From NCBI GenBank assembly GCA_002027195.1, contig MWJO01000007.1, positions 81,385-145,384 of the forward strand: 64,000 nucleotides of DNA, in the 5' to 3' direction. Numbering within the stretch: position 1 is the stretch's first letter; each line of letters begins with the position of its first letter. A model generated the notes under the pieces. That model did not search any database, was not told the origin of the DNA, and saw only the letters and a program-made list of their open reading frames with translations. Below, piece by piece: positions 1 through 12,333 of this stretch. This DNA is from Streptomyces sp. GKU 895 (GTDB taxonomy: Bacteria; Actinomycetota; Actinomycetes; Streptomycetales; Streptomycetaceae). Both the position numbers and the translations under genes were made by a program.

Positions 1-652
1 CAGATCGCCTCGTTCTACGCGGGCGCCATGACCGAGGCGCCCGACATCGACCTCGGCGCCCTCGTCACCGGCCCCGACCGGCCCGGCCTGGTCCTCGTCT
101 CGCCCAACGACCCGGCGGCGATGCTGCGCCACACCGCCGACTGCCGCACCCTCGGACTGCCCTTCGCGGCCGACCCCTCACAGCAACTGGCCCGCCTCGA
201 CGGCGACCAGGTCCGCGAGCTGGTCGACGGCGCCACCTGGCTGTTCACCAACGAGTACGAGGCCGCCCTGCTCAAGGAGCGCACCGGCTGGAGCCGCCAG
301 GAGATCCTCGCGGTCGTCGGCGCCTGGGTCACCACCCTCGGCGAGAAGGGCGTACGCGTCGAACGGGCGGGGGCAGCCCCCGCTCGTCGTCCCCGCGATC
401 CCCGACGTCGAGACGGCCGACCCGACCGGTGTCGGCGACGCCTTCCGCGCCGGTTTCCTCGCCGCCGTCAGCCACGGCGTGCCGCTCGAGCCCGCCGTCC
501 GCCTCGGCTGCGCCCTGGCCTCCGTGGTGCTCGGCGCGGTCGGCTCGCAGTCCTACGAAGTTGACCCCGCGCAGCTGTCCGACATCGTCGAGCGAGCCTA
601 CGGCCCCGGTACGGCCGCCCCGCTCGCACCAGTCCTCGGAGCACGCTCATGA
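1..652 (+). CDS. PfkB-family sugar/nucleoside kinase, probable adenosine kinase (5' truncated, frame change)
   Basis: The gene is cut by the left window edge and reads in frame from base 1. PfkB family kinases phosphorylate sugars or nucleosides. Position directly before metH and ahcY suggests adenosine kinase, which removes the adenosine released when S-adenosylhomocysteine is hydrolysed. The C-terminal signature DPTGVGDAFRAGF (PfkB motif 2, with the catalytic Asp) is intact, but it lies in a different frame from the upstream part. The change falls in a run of five G at about 369-373; removing one G gives a continuous reading ...RAGQPPLVVPAIPDV.... A base-calling error is more likely than inactivation. 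The stop at 650-652 overlaps the metH start (ATGA), so the two are probably translationally coupled. Substrate identity is inferred from context only. Confidence 0.75.
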
Positions 653-3600
653 CCGCTGACCACCGCACCCGCATCGCCGAGCTCCGTGAGGCCCTTGCCA
701 CCCGTGTGGTGGTCGCCGACGGGGCGATGGGCACCATGCTCCAGGCGCAGGAACCCACGCTGGACGACTTCCAGCAACTCGAGGGCTGCAACGAGATCCT
801 CAACGTCACCCGGCCGGACATCGTGCGCTCGGTGCACGCCGCGTACTTCGACGCGGGCGTCGACTGCGTCGAGACCAACACCTTCGGCGCCAACCACGCC
901 GCCCTCGGCGAGTACGACATCCCCGAACGCGTCCACGAACTCTCCGAAGCCGGCGCCCGCGTCGCCCGCGAAGTCGCCGACGAGTACACCGCCCGCGACG
1001 GCCGCCGACGCTGGGTCCTCGGCTCGATGGGCCCCGGCACCAAGCTCCCCACCCTCGGCCACGCCCCCTACACCACCCTGCGCGACGCCTACCAGAAGAA
1101 CGCCGAGGGCCTGGTCGCGGGCGGCGCCGACGCGCTGCTGGTGGAGACCACCCAGGACCTCCTGCAGACCAAGGCCGGCGTCCTCGGCGCCCGCCGCGCC
1201 CTCGACGCCCTCGGCCTGGACGTGCCGCTCATCGTGTCGGTGACGGTGGAGACGACCGGCACCATGCTGCTGGGCTCCGAGATCGGCGCCGCGCTGACCG
1301 CGCTGGAGCCGCTGGGCATCGACATGATCGGGCTGAACTGCGCGACCGGCCCGGCCGAGATGAGTGAGCACCTGCGGTACTTGGCCCGGCACTCCCGCAT
1401 CCAGCTGTCCTGTATGCCGAACGCCGGTCTGCCGGTGCTCGGCAAGGACGGCGCCCACTATCCGCTGAGCGCCGAGGAGTTGGCGGACGCGCAGGAGAAC
1501 TTCGTCCGCGAGTACGGACTTTCGCTGGTCGGTGGCTGCTGCGGTACGACGCCGGAGCATCTGCGCCAGGTGGTCGAGCGGGTTCGTGGTCTGGTGCCGT
1601 CGGCCCGGGATCCGCGCCCCGAGCCGGGTGCCGCCTCCCTCTACCAGACGGTGCCGTTCCGGCAGGACACGTCGTACATGGCGATCGGTGAGCGCACGAA
1701 CGCCAACGGGTCGAAGAAGTTCCGTGAGGCGATGCTGGAGGGTCGCTGGGACGACTGTGTGGAGATGGCCCGCGACCAGATCCGTGAGGGCGCGCACATG
1801 CTGGATCTGTGCGTGGACTATGTCGGCCGCGACGGTGTGGCGGACATGGAGGAGCTGGCCGGCCGGTTCGCGACCGCCTCCACGCTGCCGATCGTCCTGG
1901 ACTCCACCGAGGTGGATGTCATCCAGGCCGGTCTGGAGAAGCTCGGCGGGCGTGCGGTCATCAACTCCGTCAACTACGAGGACGGCGACGGCCCCGAGTC
2001 CCGCTTCGCGAAGGTCACCCGGCTCGCCCAGGAGCACGGGGCGGCGCTGATCGCGCTGACCATCGACGAGGAGGGGCAGGCCCGCACCCCGGAGAAGAAG
2101 GTCGAGATCGCCGAACGGCTGATCGAGGACCTGACCGGCACCTGGGGCATCCACGAGTCCGACATCCTCATCGACACCCTGACCTTCACGATCTGCACCG
2201 GTCAGGAGGAGTCCCGCAAGGACGGCATCGCCACCATCGAGGCGATCCGCGAGCTCAAGCGCCGCCACCCGGACGTGCAGACCACGCTGGGCCTGTCGAA
2301 CATCTCCTTCGGCCTCAACCCGGCCGCCCGCATCCTGCTGAACTCCGTCTTCCTCGATGAGTGTGTCAAGGCGGGGCTGGACTCGGCGATCGTGCACGCC
2401 TCGAAGATCCTGCCGATCGCCCGGTTCAGCGAGGAGGAGGTCCAGACGGCCCTGGACCTGATCTACGACCGGCGTGCCGAGGGCTACGACCCGCTGCAGA
2501 AGCTGATGGCGCTGTTCGAGGGCGCCACCGCCAAGTCCCTGAAGGCCGGCAAGGCCGAGGAACTGGCCGCGCTGCCGCTGGAGGAGCGCCTCAAGCGCCG
2601 CATCATCGACGGCGAGAAGAACGGCCTGGAAGCCGACCTCGACGAGGCCCTCCAGGACACGCCCGCTCTCGACATCGTCAACAACACCCTGCTGGACGGT
2701 ATGAAGGTCGTCGGTGAGCTGTTCGGCTCCGGCCAGATGCAGCTGCCGTTCGTGCTCCAGTCCGCCGAGGTCATGAAGACCGCTGTGGCTTATCTCGAGC
2801 CGCACATGGAGAAGTCGGACGCCGAGGGCAAGGGCACCATCGTGCTGGCCACCGTGCGCGGGGACGTGCACGACATCGGCAAGAACCTCGTCGACATCAT
2901 CCTGTCCAACAACGGCTACAACGTGGTCAACCTCGGCATCAAGCAGCCGGTCTCCGCGATCCTCGAGGCCGCAGTCGAGCACAAGGCCGACGTCATCGGC
3001 ATGTCGGGGCTGCTGGTGAAGTCCACGGTGATCATGAAGGAGAACCTGGAGGAGCTCAACGCCCGGGGACTCGCGGCCGACTACCCGGTGATTCTCGGGG
3101 GTGCGGCTCTGACGCGCGCGTATGTCGAGCAGGACCTGCACGAGATCTACGAGGGCGAGGTCCGTTACGCCCGCGACGCCTTCGAGGGGCTTCGGCTCAT
3201 GGACGCGCTCATCGCGGTCAAGCGGGGGGTGCCGGGTGCCACACTGCCCGAGCTGAAGCAGCGGCGGGTCAAGAGCACCGCCACCGCGGCCGCCGTCGTC
3301 ACGGAGAGCCCTGAGCAGGGTCGCTCCGATGTCGCCGTCGACAATCCCGTGCCCACACCGCCGTTCTGGGGCACCCGGGTCGTCAAGGGCATCCAGCTCA
3401 AGGAGTACGCGTCCTGGCTCGACGAGGGCGCTCTGTTCAAGGGGCAGTGGGGGCTGAAGCAGGCCCGCAAGGGTGATGGTCCGTCGTACGAGGAACTCGT
3501 CGAGACCGAGGGGCGGCCCCGGCTGCGCGGCTGGCTCGACCGGCTCCAGACGGAGAACCTGCTGGAGGCGGCCGTCGTGCACGGATACTTCCGTGCCGTC

Positions 3601-4148
3601 TCCAAGGGCGAGGACCTGATCCTGCTCGACGAGAACGAGTCCGAGCTGACCCGGTTCACCTTCCCGCGTCAGCGCCGCGGCCGCCGGCTGTGCCTCGCGG
3701 ACTTCTTCCGGCCCGAGGAGTCGGGGGAGACGGACGTCGTCGGCCTCCAGGTCGTCACCGTCGGCTCCCGGATCGGGGAGGAGACGGCGAAGCTGTTCGA
3801 AGCCAACGCCTACCGTGACTACCTCGAACTGCACGGTCTGTCCGTGCAGTTGGCCGAAGCGCTCGCCGAGTACTGGCACGCGCGCGTGCGGGATGAGCTC
3901 GGCATCGCCGGGAGCGACCCGGGCTCGCTGGACGGCATGTTCCGTACCGAGTACCAGGGCTGCCGATACTCCCTCGGCTACCCGGCCTGCCCCGATCTGG
4001 AGGACCGGGCGAAGATCGCCGAACTGCTCCAGCCGGAGCGCATCGGCGTCCACCTGTCCGAGGAGTTCCAGCTCCACCCCGAGCAGTCCACGGACGCGAT
4101 CGTCCTGCACCACCCCGAGGCCAGCTACTTCAACGCCGGAGGCCGGGA

Positions 4149-4152
<4 letters not shown>
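649..4152 (+). CDS. metH: Cobalamin-dependent methionine synthase MetH
   Basis: This 1167-residue protein has the full length of the family and transfers the methyl group of 5-methyltetrahydrofolate to homocysteine. The homocysteine domain comes first, with zinc-ligand cysteines in GLNCATGP (about residue 229) and VGGCCGTT (about 294-297). A pterin-binding domain follows (about 345-620), then a cobalamin cap and B12 domain with the DVHDIG motif whose His (about 740) ligates cobalt. The C-terminal reactivation domain binds SAM ([17 protein letters not shown], near the end). It overlaps both neighbours by four bases (ATGA). Metabolically it regenerates methionine for SAM. Its position beside metF, ahcY and a biosynthetic metK implies a dedicated methyl supply for the cluster's three methyltransferases. 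It could also be the only MetH copy in the genome. Confidence 0.97.
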
Positions 4153-6441
<2,289 letters not shown>

Positions 6442-6464
6442 GCCGACCGAGCAGGAGGACCTAC

Positions 6465-6596
6465 GTGTACGACATCGTGGAGGAGGACAGCAGGCAGACC
6501 CATGACGTCCCGGTGGCCCTCGCCCCACCGCTCCGGCTTGCCGGCATCGACGAGGACGACGGCTGGGAACCCCACGTCGTACGCGGTATCGACTGA
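6465..6596 (+). CDS. 43-residue acidic ORF downstream of ahcY, unknown
   Basis: A short ORF starts with GTG 23 bases after the ahcY stop. It has a strong AGGAGG ribosome-binding site seven bases upstream and ends at a TGA before the terminator hairpin at 6625. The peptide begins MYDIVEEDSR and ends DDGWEPHVVRGID; it is acidic, with no membrane segment or signal peptide. I do not recognise a family. Good ribosome-binding site, position inside the operon and a stop just before the terminator argue that it is translated. It may be a small accessory protein of the methyl-cycle operon, but no function can be assigned. Confidence 0.5.
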   Translation: MYDIVEEDSRQTHDVPVALAPPLRLAGIDEDDGWEPHVVRGID

Positions 6597-6624
6597 CGAC
6601 CGACCACCCGTCAGCCCTACCCGA

Positions 6625-6657
6625 GAGGCGCGTCGCACCCATGGTGCGGCGCGCCTC
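6625..6657 (+). terminator. Terminator hairpin after the methyl-cycle operon
   Basis: GAGGCGCGTCGCACC and GGTGCGGCGCGCCTC pair over 15 positions with one G-U and a two-base loop, followed by TTCGCT. It lies 28 bases after the 43-residue ORF, as expected for the end of the adenosine kinase-metH-metF-ahcY transcript. Confidence 0.7.
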
Positions 6658-6778
6658 TTCGCTGTGTCCCGGGGCCGTTCAAACAGCACAAGCGCGCGCC
6701 AAGACTTCTCGACCGGTCCACGAGTGAACCTTGTCAGTCTCTATAGGAAACGACGAGTGGAGGCGTGGAGGTGCAGAC

Positions 6779-7105
6779 ATGATTCGGATGCTGCGTGGCG
6801 TTCTGCGGATGCTGATCAACCGCTGCCTGCGGCCTCTGTGGCGGGGCCTGACGGCCTACGGAGCCATGTACGCCGGCCCTGAGGCACTACAGGCCGTGGA
6901 CCCGCCCCGTTCCGCCTCGCGTTCCCAGAACCGCCTGGTGCGCTACGCGCAGAACCGGTTCCTGGTGCTGCCACCGGGCGTGGGCGGGCCGCCGCCCGCC
7001 CACCCCGAGCGGCTGTGTGAGGACGTGCCGCTGTCCTCGCAGGAGCTGTTCCTGGTTCGCGAGGTGTGGCCCGCCTACGAGGAACGCGCCCGAGACCGCC
7101 GCTGA
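6779..7105 (+). CDS. Small DUF6059-like protein
   Basis: A 108-residue basic protein. The start ATG 6779 has a GGAGG seven bases upstream; a longer reading from TTG 6731 lacks one. The N-terminal half is arginine-rich with hydrophobic residues (MIRMLRGVLRMLINRC), and the C-terminal half contains PPPAHPERLCEDVPLSSQE. The PPxHPERLxxDVPLS block resembles small Streptomyces proteins annotated as DUF6059, often seen next to secondary-metabolite genes. The function of that family is unknown. It stands alone between two strong terminators, so it is probably a monocistronic unit with a promoter in 6658-6770. Confidence 0.6.
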   Translation: MIRMLRGVLRMLINRCLRPLWRGLTAYGAMYAGPEALQAVDPPRSASRSQNRLVRYAQNRFLVLPPGVGGPPPAHPERLCEDVPLSSQELFLVREVWPAYEERARDRR

Positions 7106-7141
7106 CCGCCACGGGCACCTGACGGGCCCGTGGCAAGCGGA

Positions 7142-7184
7142 AAGGCCGGGTGCGGAGAGCGTGAAGCTCTCCGCACCCGGCCTT
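7142..7184. terminator. Bidirectional terminator between convergent genes
   Basis: An 18-bp perfect inverted repeat (arms 7142-7159 and 7167-7184, left arm AAGGCCGGGTGCGGAGAG) with a seven-base loop lies between the DUF6059-like gene and the convergent nitroreductase. It can serve both strands. Confidence 0.85.
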
Positions 7185-7199
7185 GTGGCGGGAGCGGAC

Positions 7200-7790
7200 T
7201 CACACGGTGGTGATGACCTCGTCGGCGTCCAGGCGGGGTGCGCGCGGGAACCAGGCGTTCGGGCCGGGCTTGCCGATGTTGACGACCATCAGCGGGGTGT
7301 GGTCGTCGTCCAGGAACTCCTTCCGCACCCCGGCGGCGTCGAAGCCGCTCATCGGCCCCGCGGCCAGGCCCGCGGCACGGACGCCGATGATGAAGTACGC
7401 GGCCTGGAGGGCGCCGTTGAGAGCGGCGGAGGCCTCACGGGTCGGACGCTCGGCATACAGCAGGTCCTTGACCTGGGGGAAGTGCGGGACCAGCCTGGGC
7501 AGCTCCTCGTGGAACTCGTTGTCGGTGGCGAGGATCGCCACCAGCGGGGCCGAGGCCGTCTTCTGACGGTTCGGCTCGGCCATGAGCCGCACCAGGCGCT
7601 CACGGGCCTCGGGGGAGCGGACCAGGGTGATGCGCAGCGGGCTCTGGTTAGAGGAGGTCGGGCCGTACTTGACGAGGTCGTAGATGGCCAGGATCTGCTC
7701 GTCGGTCACCGGCTCGTCGGTGAAGGTGTTCGCCGTGCGGGCCTCACGGAACAACAGGTCCTGGGCAGCGGCGTCGAGCACGAGCGACAT
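7200..7790 (-). CDS. Nitroreductase-family oxidoreductase (RutE/malonic semialdehyde reductase type)
   Basis: A 196-residue FMN-dependent nitroreductase-fold protein. Visible family features are the N-terminal RTANTFTDEPV, KYGPTSSNQSPLR (FMN/substrate loop), the central AALNGALQAAYFIIGVRAAGLAAGPMSGF and the C-terminal PRLDADEVITTV. This subfamily includes RutE-like malonic semialdehyde reductases; several members reduce quinones or nitro compounds. I chose ATG 7790 over TTG 7799 as the more usual start with an AAAGG upstream. It is the last gene of the - strand mevalonate run, 84 bases after nphT7. A quinone- or nitro-reducing role in the pathway is possible, but position is the only support. 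Confidence 0.75.
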   Translation of the reverse strand: MSLVLDAAAQDLLFREARTANTFTDEPVTDEQILAIYDLVKYGPTSSNQSPLRITLVRSPEARERLVRLMAEPNRQKTASAPLVAILATDNEFHEELPRLVPHFPQVKDLLYAERPTREASAALNGALQAAYFIIGVRAAGLAAGPMSGFDAAGVRKEFLDDDHTPLMVVNIGKPGPNAWFPRAPRLDADEVITTV

Positions 7791-7874
7791 GGGAGGCAAC
7801 CTTTCGGCGGTAAGGGCTGTGAGGATCGGGAAACGGGTGCCGGATCGGGGTGGTGGCGCTGCCCGCCGGGCTGC

Positions 7875-8890
7875 TCACCCCCACTCCACGAGCGCGAAGC
7901 TCGCGGCCATGCCCCCGCCGAAGCCGGCCAGCAGGATCAGCTCGCCGGGGCGGAAGGCGCCGTCGCGGACGGCCGCGTCGAGGGTGATCGGGATGGAGGC
8001 GGCGCCCGTGTTGCCGTAGTGCGTGACCGTGCGGTGCATGGTGGCGCGGGGCAGGGCCAGGTCGGCGAAGACCTCGTCGAGCATGACGCCGTTGGCCTGG
8101 TGCGGGATGAAGTGGCTGATGTCCGCGGCCTCGACACCGGCCTCGTGGAGGAACCCCTTGGTCAGCTGCGGCAGTTGCTCCACGACGAAGCGGCGCACTT
8201 CCCGGCCGTCCATCGCGAAGTACTGGAGTCCGGCGTCGAGTCCGGCCTCGTCGAGGGGCTGACGGCTGCGCCGCCGGGGACCTGGATCAGGTGCGACAGG
8301 GCACCGAAGGTGTGCAGGGCGACGTGCTTGACGATCGGGCCCTGGGTGGTCGGGCCGAGGACCATGGCGCCGGCGCCGTCGCCGAACAGGACGACCGTGC
8401 GGCGGTCGGCCGGGTTCAGGATGCGCGAGTAGGTGTCCGCCCCGATCACCAGGGCGTAGCCGCCGCGCCGCAGGATCACGCTGCCGACCGCGGAGAGCGC
8501 GAACACGGTGCCGGAGCACACCGCGTTGACGTCGAACGCCGCGGTGCTGGCCGCGCCGAGGTTCTGCTGCACATAGGCCGCCGTCGGCGGCTGCGGCCGG
8601 TCCGGCGTGGACGTGGCGACCGCGATCATGGAGAGCTGCTCGGCGGTGATGCCGGCCGACCTCATCGCGGCCCGTGCCGCGGCCGTCGCCAGATCGGACG
8701 TGGCCTGGCCGGGGGCGGCCCAGCGCCGCTCCCGGATCGCGGTCTTACGGGTGATCCATTCGTCGTCGACGCCGGCGGGCGCGCCGACCTCGTCGTTGGA
8801 GACGATCCGGTCCGGGACGTAGGAGCCCGTGCCGAGAATCCTGATGTCCTTCATGGGGCTGCCGTGGGCGGCGATCGTGGCGTCTGTCAT
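7875..8890 (-). CDS. nphT7: Acetoacetyl-CoA synthase, NphT7 type (frame change)
   Basis: A KAS III-like thiolase-fold enzyme that condenses acetyl-CoA with malonyl-CoA to acetoacetyl-CoA, feeding the mevalonate pathway irreversibly. The N-terminal part (IVSNDEVGAPAGVDDEWITRK, DVNAVCSGT with the catalytic Cys) and the C-terminal part (HFIPHQANG, VTHYGNTGAAS with catalytic His and Asn, GFGGGMAASFALVEW) closely match NphT7 of Streptomyces sp. CL190 as I recall it. They lie in two frames: the shift is at about 8267-8275, where one added G restores VPGGGSRQPLDEAGLDAG. I therefore read an intact gene with one missing base. ATG 8890 has a GGAGGGG eight bases upstream. Genomic position next to HMG-CoA synthase rules out a simple FabH role. 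Confidence 0.9.
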
Positions 8891-9007
8891 GCGGCTGACC
8901 CCTCCCCTCAAGTGGTCTGTGATGGGCGGTGCGCACGGGCCGGCGGTGGGCGGCCCCCGAAGGGGCCGCCCAGGGTGCCGCGAGCCCGCGCGAGGCGGTT
9001 CGAGCGG

Positions 9008-10177
9008 TCAGCGCGTCTGGTAGATCCGCTTGTGACCGCTGATGCCGGCCAGCCGGAACGGTCCGGTGGTCTGCTCCGGGGTGGCGTGGTCGCCGCCGTC
9101 GGTGGGGAACTTCCACTCGTGCAGCTCGCGGTAGGTGGCGTAGTCGACCGTCTTGCGCCGGGAGATCGCCTGAAGGTTCGCCTCGGTGCGCAGGTGGTCG
9201 CGGTAACCGGCGACGACCGTCCCGGAGAAGAACTCGGCGACGCTGCCGGAGCCGTAGCTGAGGAAGGCCAGCGGCTTGCCGGTCAGGTCGTCCGCCTGGT
9301 CGAGCAGCGAGGCCAGGCCCAGGTACACCGAGGCGGTGTAGCTGTTGCCGATGACCGTGTTGTACGCGGTGGTCTGGCCGAGGGCGCTCGCGATGACGTC
9401 CTTGTCGGTGTCGTAGCCGCAGTAGTTCAGCAGGTGGGTGTGGGCCTTGTAGGCCATCTTCGTGAACGGCTGGTGGTAGCAGAACGCGGCGAACTCCTCG
9501 AGCGCGCGGCCGCCCTGCTCGGAGTAGTCCTTCCAGGTGCCCTCGACGGCCTGGAGGTAGGCGCCGATGGACTCCTGGCCGTCGACGAGCGCGGTGGAGA
9601 GGTAGTTCGGCCGCCAGAAGTCCATGACGTCGGCGGTGAACAGGCCCGAGGGGTCCTCGATGCGGACCAGGGCCGGGTTCACGCCGACCAGCATGGCCAC
9701 CGCGGACGCGCCCTGGGTCGCCTCACCTGGGCTGTCCAGCTCGTACTTGGAGACGTCGCTGGCGATCACGAGGACCTGCTGGGCCGGGTCGCGGCGCACC
9801 AGGCCGATGGCGAACTGGAGGGCGGCGGTGGCGCCGTAGCAGGCCTGCTTCAACTCCACGACGCGGGTGGCCGACGGCAGGCCGATCAGCGAGTGGACGT
9901 AGATGCCGGCCGCTTTCGCCTGGTCGATCGAGGACTCCGTGGCGAACACGAGCGTGCGGATGCGGTCCTTGCCGTGCCGGGCGATGATCGGCGCGGCCGC
10001 TGTCGCCGCCATGGTGACGATGTCCTCGTCGGCGGCCGGCACACTCATCGACTCCTGGCCGATGCCCACGTGGTACTTGCCGATGTCGGTGCCGTTGTAC
10101 TCGGCGAGCGCGGTGTGCGGCAGGACGTACTCGCTGGTCGCGATGGACAGATCGTGGATTCCGATGGATATGGACAT
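9008..10177 (-). CDS. mvaS: HMG-CoA synthase (mevalonate pathway)
   Basis: A 389-residue thiolase-fold enzyme that joins acetyl-CoA and acetoacetyl-CoA to give HMG-CoA. The catalytic Cys is in VELKQACYGATAAL; VIASDVSKYE and GNSYTASVYLGLASLL are conserved family segments. It starts at ATG 10177, three bases after the HMG-CoA reductase stop at 10181, so the two are cotranscribed. About 117 bases separate it from nphT7 downstream. Confidence 0.95.
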   Translation of the reverse strand: MSISIGIHDLSIATSEYVLPHTALAEYNGTDIGKYHVGIGQESMSVPAADEDIVTMAATAAAPIIARHGKDRIRTLVFATESSIDQAKAAGIYVHSLIGLPSATRVVELKQACYGATAALQFAIGLVRRDPAQQVLVIASDVSKYELDSPGEATQGASAVAMLVGVNPALVRIEDPSGLFTADVMDFWRPNYLSTALVDGQESIGAYLQAVEGTWKDYSEQGGRALEEFAAFCYHQPFTKMAYKAHTHLLNYCGYDTDKDVIASALGQTTAYNTVIGNSYTASVYLGLASLLDQADDLTGKPLAFLSYGSGSVAEFFSGTVVAGYRDHLRTEANLQAISRRKTVDYATYRELHEWKFPTDGGDHATPEQTTGPFRLAGISGHKRIYQTR

Positions 10178-10180
10178 GCC

Positions 10181-11242
10181 TCATACACCAACCTTTGCGG
10201 TCTTGTTGTCGCGTTCCAGTTGCACGTGCGCCCGCATCAGCTCTCCGGGGTTCGTCTGCGCGGCGAGCAGCGAGAGCTCACCGCACAGCACCGTGGCCGC
10301 GGCGAGGACGGCGAGCCGGCGGGCGTTCTCGCCGGGGGCGACGTCGGCACGGCAGCCGAGCCGGGTCAGGTTGGTCTCGACGAAGCCGAGCCCCTTGCCG
10401 TTGCCGACCGAGCCAACGATCAGGTTGGGCAGGGTGCAGGCGAAGTAGAGGTCGCCGTCGCGGTCCTCGGCCATGACGACGCCCTGCGAGCCCTCGACGA
10501 TGTTGGCCGCGTCCTGGCCGGTCGCCAGATAGAACGCGAGCAGCATGTTGGCGTAGTGGGCGTTGGCCGAGCGGATGCCGCCGGCGAGGAGGGTGCCGAG
10601 CAGGTTCTTGCGGATGTTCAGCTCGACGATCTTCGCGGCGGTGGTGTGCAGGACGTCGGCGACGACGTCGCGCGGTACGAGGATCTCGGTGACGACGTTC
10701 TTGCCGCGCCCGAGGATGCCGTTGATGGCGGTGGCCTTCTTGTCCGAGCAGTAGTTGCCCGAGATCGAGCCGTAGGAGATGCCCGGGATCGTCTCCAGCA
10801 GGTGGGCGAGGAGCGCGTCGGAGGCGAGGGTGGCCATGTTGTGGCCGGAGGCGTCACCGGTGGAGAACTCGAACCTGATGAACAGCAGGTTGGCGTTGAT
10901 CTCGTGCCGGATGCCGATCAGCTGGGCGAACCGGCTGCACCCGCGCACCACTTCGCGCAGTTCGTCGATGCGCGCCTCGATGGTCCGGGCGGCGGTGAGC
11001 GCGGTGAGCGCGTCGGTGGCCTCGACGAGGACCGAGCGGGTCATCCGCTCGTCGACGAGGGTGGCGACGATGCCCTTCTCGGCCAGCCGGGACACCTTCG
11101 CGCCGCGCCCGACCGACGGCCACAGCGGGGACTCGTAGGTGGCGAGCGGGACGTGGGTCTCGGTGTTGGCGACGTTCCCCGAAATGCGGAGGGGGCCCAC
11201 CCACCTCATGGGGACCCCGGCGATCGCGTGTGCTTCGGTCAT
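10181..11242 (-). CDS. HMG-CoA reductase (NADPH-type, class I-like)
   Basis: A 353-residue soluble reductase with no membrane anchor. It converts HMG-CoA to mevalonate. The motif TGDASGHNM holds the cofactor-binding region and the SDKKATAIN segment the catalytic Lys; NLLGTLLAGGIRSANAHYANMLLAFYLATGQDAANIVEGSQ is the conserved C-terminal core (quoted only to mark its position at about residues 220-260). The ATG at 11240-11242 overlaps the stop of the isomerase gene (ATGA). A longer upstream reading exists but has no support. The length matches the short Streptomyces mevalonate-cluster enzymes. Confidence 0.94.
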   Translation of the reverse strand: MTEAHAIAGVPMRWVGPLRISGNVANTETHVPLATYESPLWPSVGRGAKVSRLAEKGIVATLVDERMTRSVLVEATDALTALTAARTIEARIDELREVVRGCSRFAQLIGIRHEINANLLFIRFEFSTGDASGHNMATLASDALLAHLLETIPGISYGSISGNYCSDKKATAINGILGRGKNVVTEILVPRDVVADVLHTTAAKIVELNIRKNLLGTLLAGGIRSANAHYANMLLAFYLATGQDAANIVEGSQGVVMAEDRDGDLYFACTLPNLIVGSVGNGKGLGFVETNLTRLGCRADVAPGENARRLAVLAAATVLCGELSLLAAQTNPGELMRAHVQLERDNKTAKVGV

Positions 11243-12333
11243 CGTGTGCTTCCCGTCATCTCGGTAAGGGCGTCGATGGAGCTGGAGCGCTGGGCGAGCC
11301 GGCGCGTGTCGATGCCCCGGTCCTCGCAGAAGGACCGGAGTTCGCCGTGGATCAGCAGATCGCAGCGTGTGAGGTCGGCGGGGGTGCGGGCGCCGAGCAT
11401 GGTCTGGAGGGCCGCCAACTGGTCGAGCCACGTGGAGATCTTCGTGACCAGCGCGGAGACGTCGCCGTCGAGCAGGGTGCGCAGGAAGCCCCCGGAGGAG
11501 CCGACGGCACGGGCGCCGAGGGCGAGGGAGCGGGCCACGTCGAGCGGTGTGCGCACCCCGCCGGAGGCCAGCACCGGGATGCCCACGTCCTGGGCGTCCA
11601 GCAGACAGGCGGCCGTGGACTGGCCCCAGTCGTGCAGGTAGGCGTAGTCGGCGAGTTCGCGCCGGCCGTTCTCGATGCGGGCGAAGTCGGTGCCGCCGCG
11701 GCCGCTGACGTCGGCGACCCGTACGCCGAGGTTCGGCAGTGCGAGGAGGGTCTGGCGGCTCAGCCCGTTGCCGACCTCCTTGACGATGACGGGGACGTCG
11801 ACGGCGGCCGCGATCCGCTCGATCTGCGCCGCCCAGGAGCCGAAGGAGCGGTCGCCCTCCGGCATGGGCGTCTCCTGCGCGGTGTTCAGGTGGATCTGCA
11901 GGGCGTTCGCCTCGATCAGGTCGATGGCGGCCCGCGCGTTGTCGACCGAGGCGGTCGCGTTGACGTTCGCCATGACGAACCCGTCCGGGTTCTCGGTGCG
12001 CAGCACCCGGAAGGTGTCCGCGCAGGACGGGTCCTTGAAGTAGGCGTGCATCGAACCGGAGGCGATGGCCACCCCGGTCTCGCGGGCGGCGACCGCCAGA
12101 TCCCGGTTGATGATGCCGGTCTTGGCGCTGCCGCCGGTCATGGCGTTGATGTAGAGCGGCGCCTGCCAGGCGATGCCGGCGAAGGACGTGCCCAGGGACA
12201 CGTCCGGCCGGTCGATGCCGGCCAGGGCGTGGTGGACGAACGACACCTCGTCGAACTGGTTGCGTCCGCTGTGCGCGTGCTGCTGCTCCATGGCGAGCCG
12301 GACGTGATCGTCCTTGCGCTGAGCGCTACTCAT
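11239..12333 (-). CDS. fni: Type II (FMN-dependent) isopentenyl-diphosphate isomerase
   Basis: A 364-residue TIM-barrel enzyme interconverting IPP and DMAPP with FMN and NADPH. The N-terminal RKDDHVRLA, the YINAMTGGSAKTG segment, VIVKEVGNG and DVSGRGGTDFARIE are typical of the Fni/Idi2 family and unlike the Nudix type I enzyme. Both ends overlap neighbouring genes by ATGA: it is coupled to phosphomevalonate kinase upstream and HMG-CoA reductase downstream. It provides the DMAPP starter for the prenyl diphosphate synthase at 43.1 kb. Confidence 0.95.
   Translation of the reverse strand: MSSAQRKDDHVRLAMEQQHAHSGRNQFDEVSFVHHALAGIDRPDVSLGTSFAGIAWQAPLYINAMTGGSAKTGIINRDLAVAARETGVAIASGSMHAYFKDPSCADTFRVLRTENPDGFVMANVNATASVDNARAAIDLIEANALQIHLNTAQETPMPEGDRSFGSWAAQIERIAAAVDVPVIVKEVGNGLSRQTLLALPNLGVRVADVSGRGGTDFARIENGRRELADYAYLHDWGQSTAACLLDAQDVGIPVLASGGVRTPLDVARSLALGARAVGSSGGFLRTLLDGDVSALVTKISTWLDQLAALQTMLGARTPADLTRCDLLIHGELRSFCEDRGIDTRRLAQRSSSIDALTEMTGSTR

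Noticed and set aside
7875..8890. Reading the nphT7 halves as two separate genes or as FabH
   Set aside because: Both halves align to one NphT7-type protein with the catalytic Cys, His and Asn. One added G joins them, and the genomic context is the mevalonate pathway, not fatty-acid synthesis.
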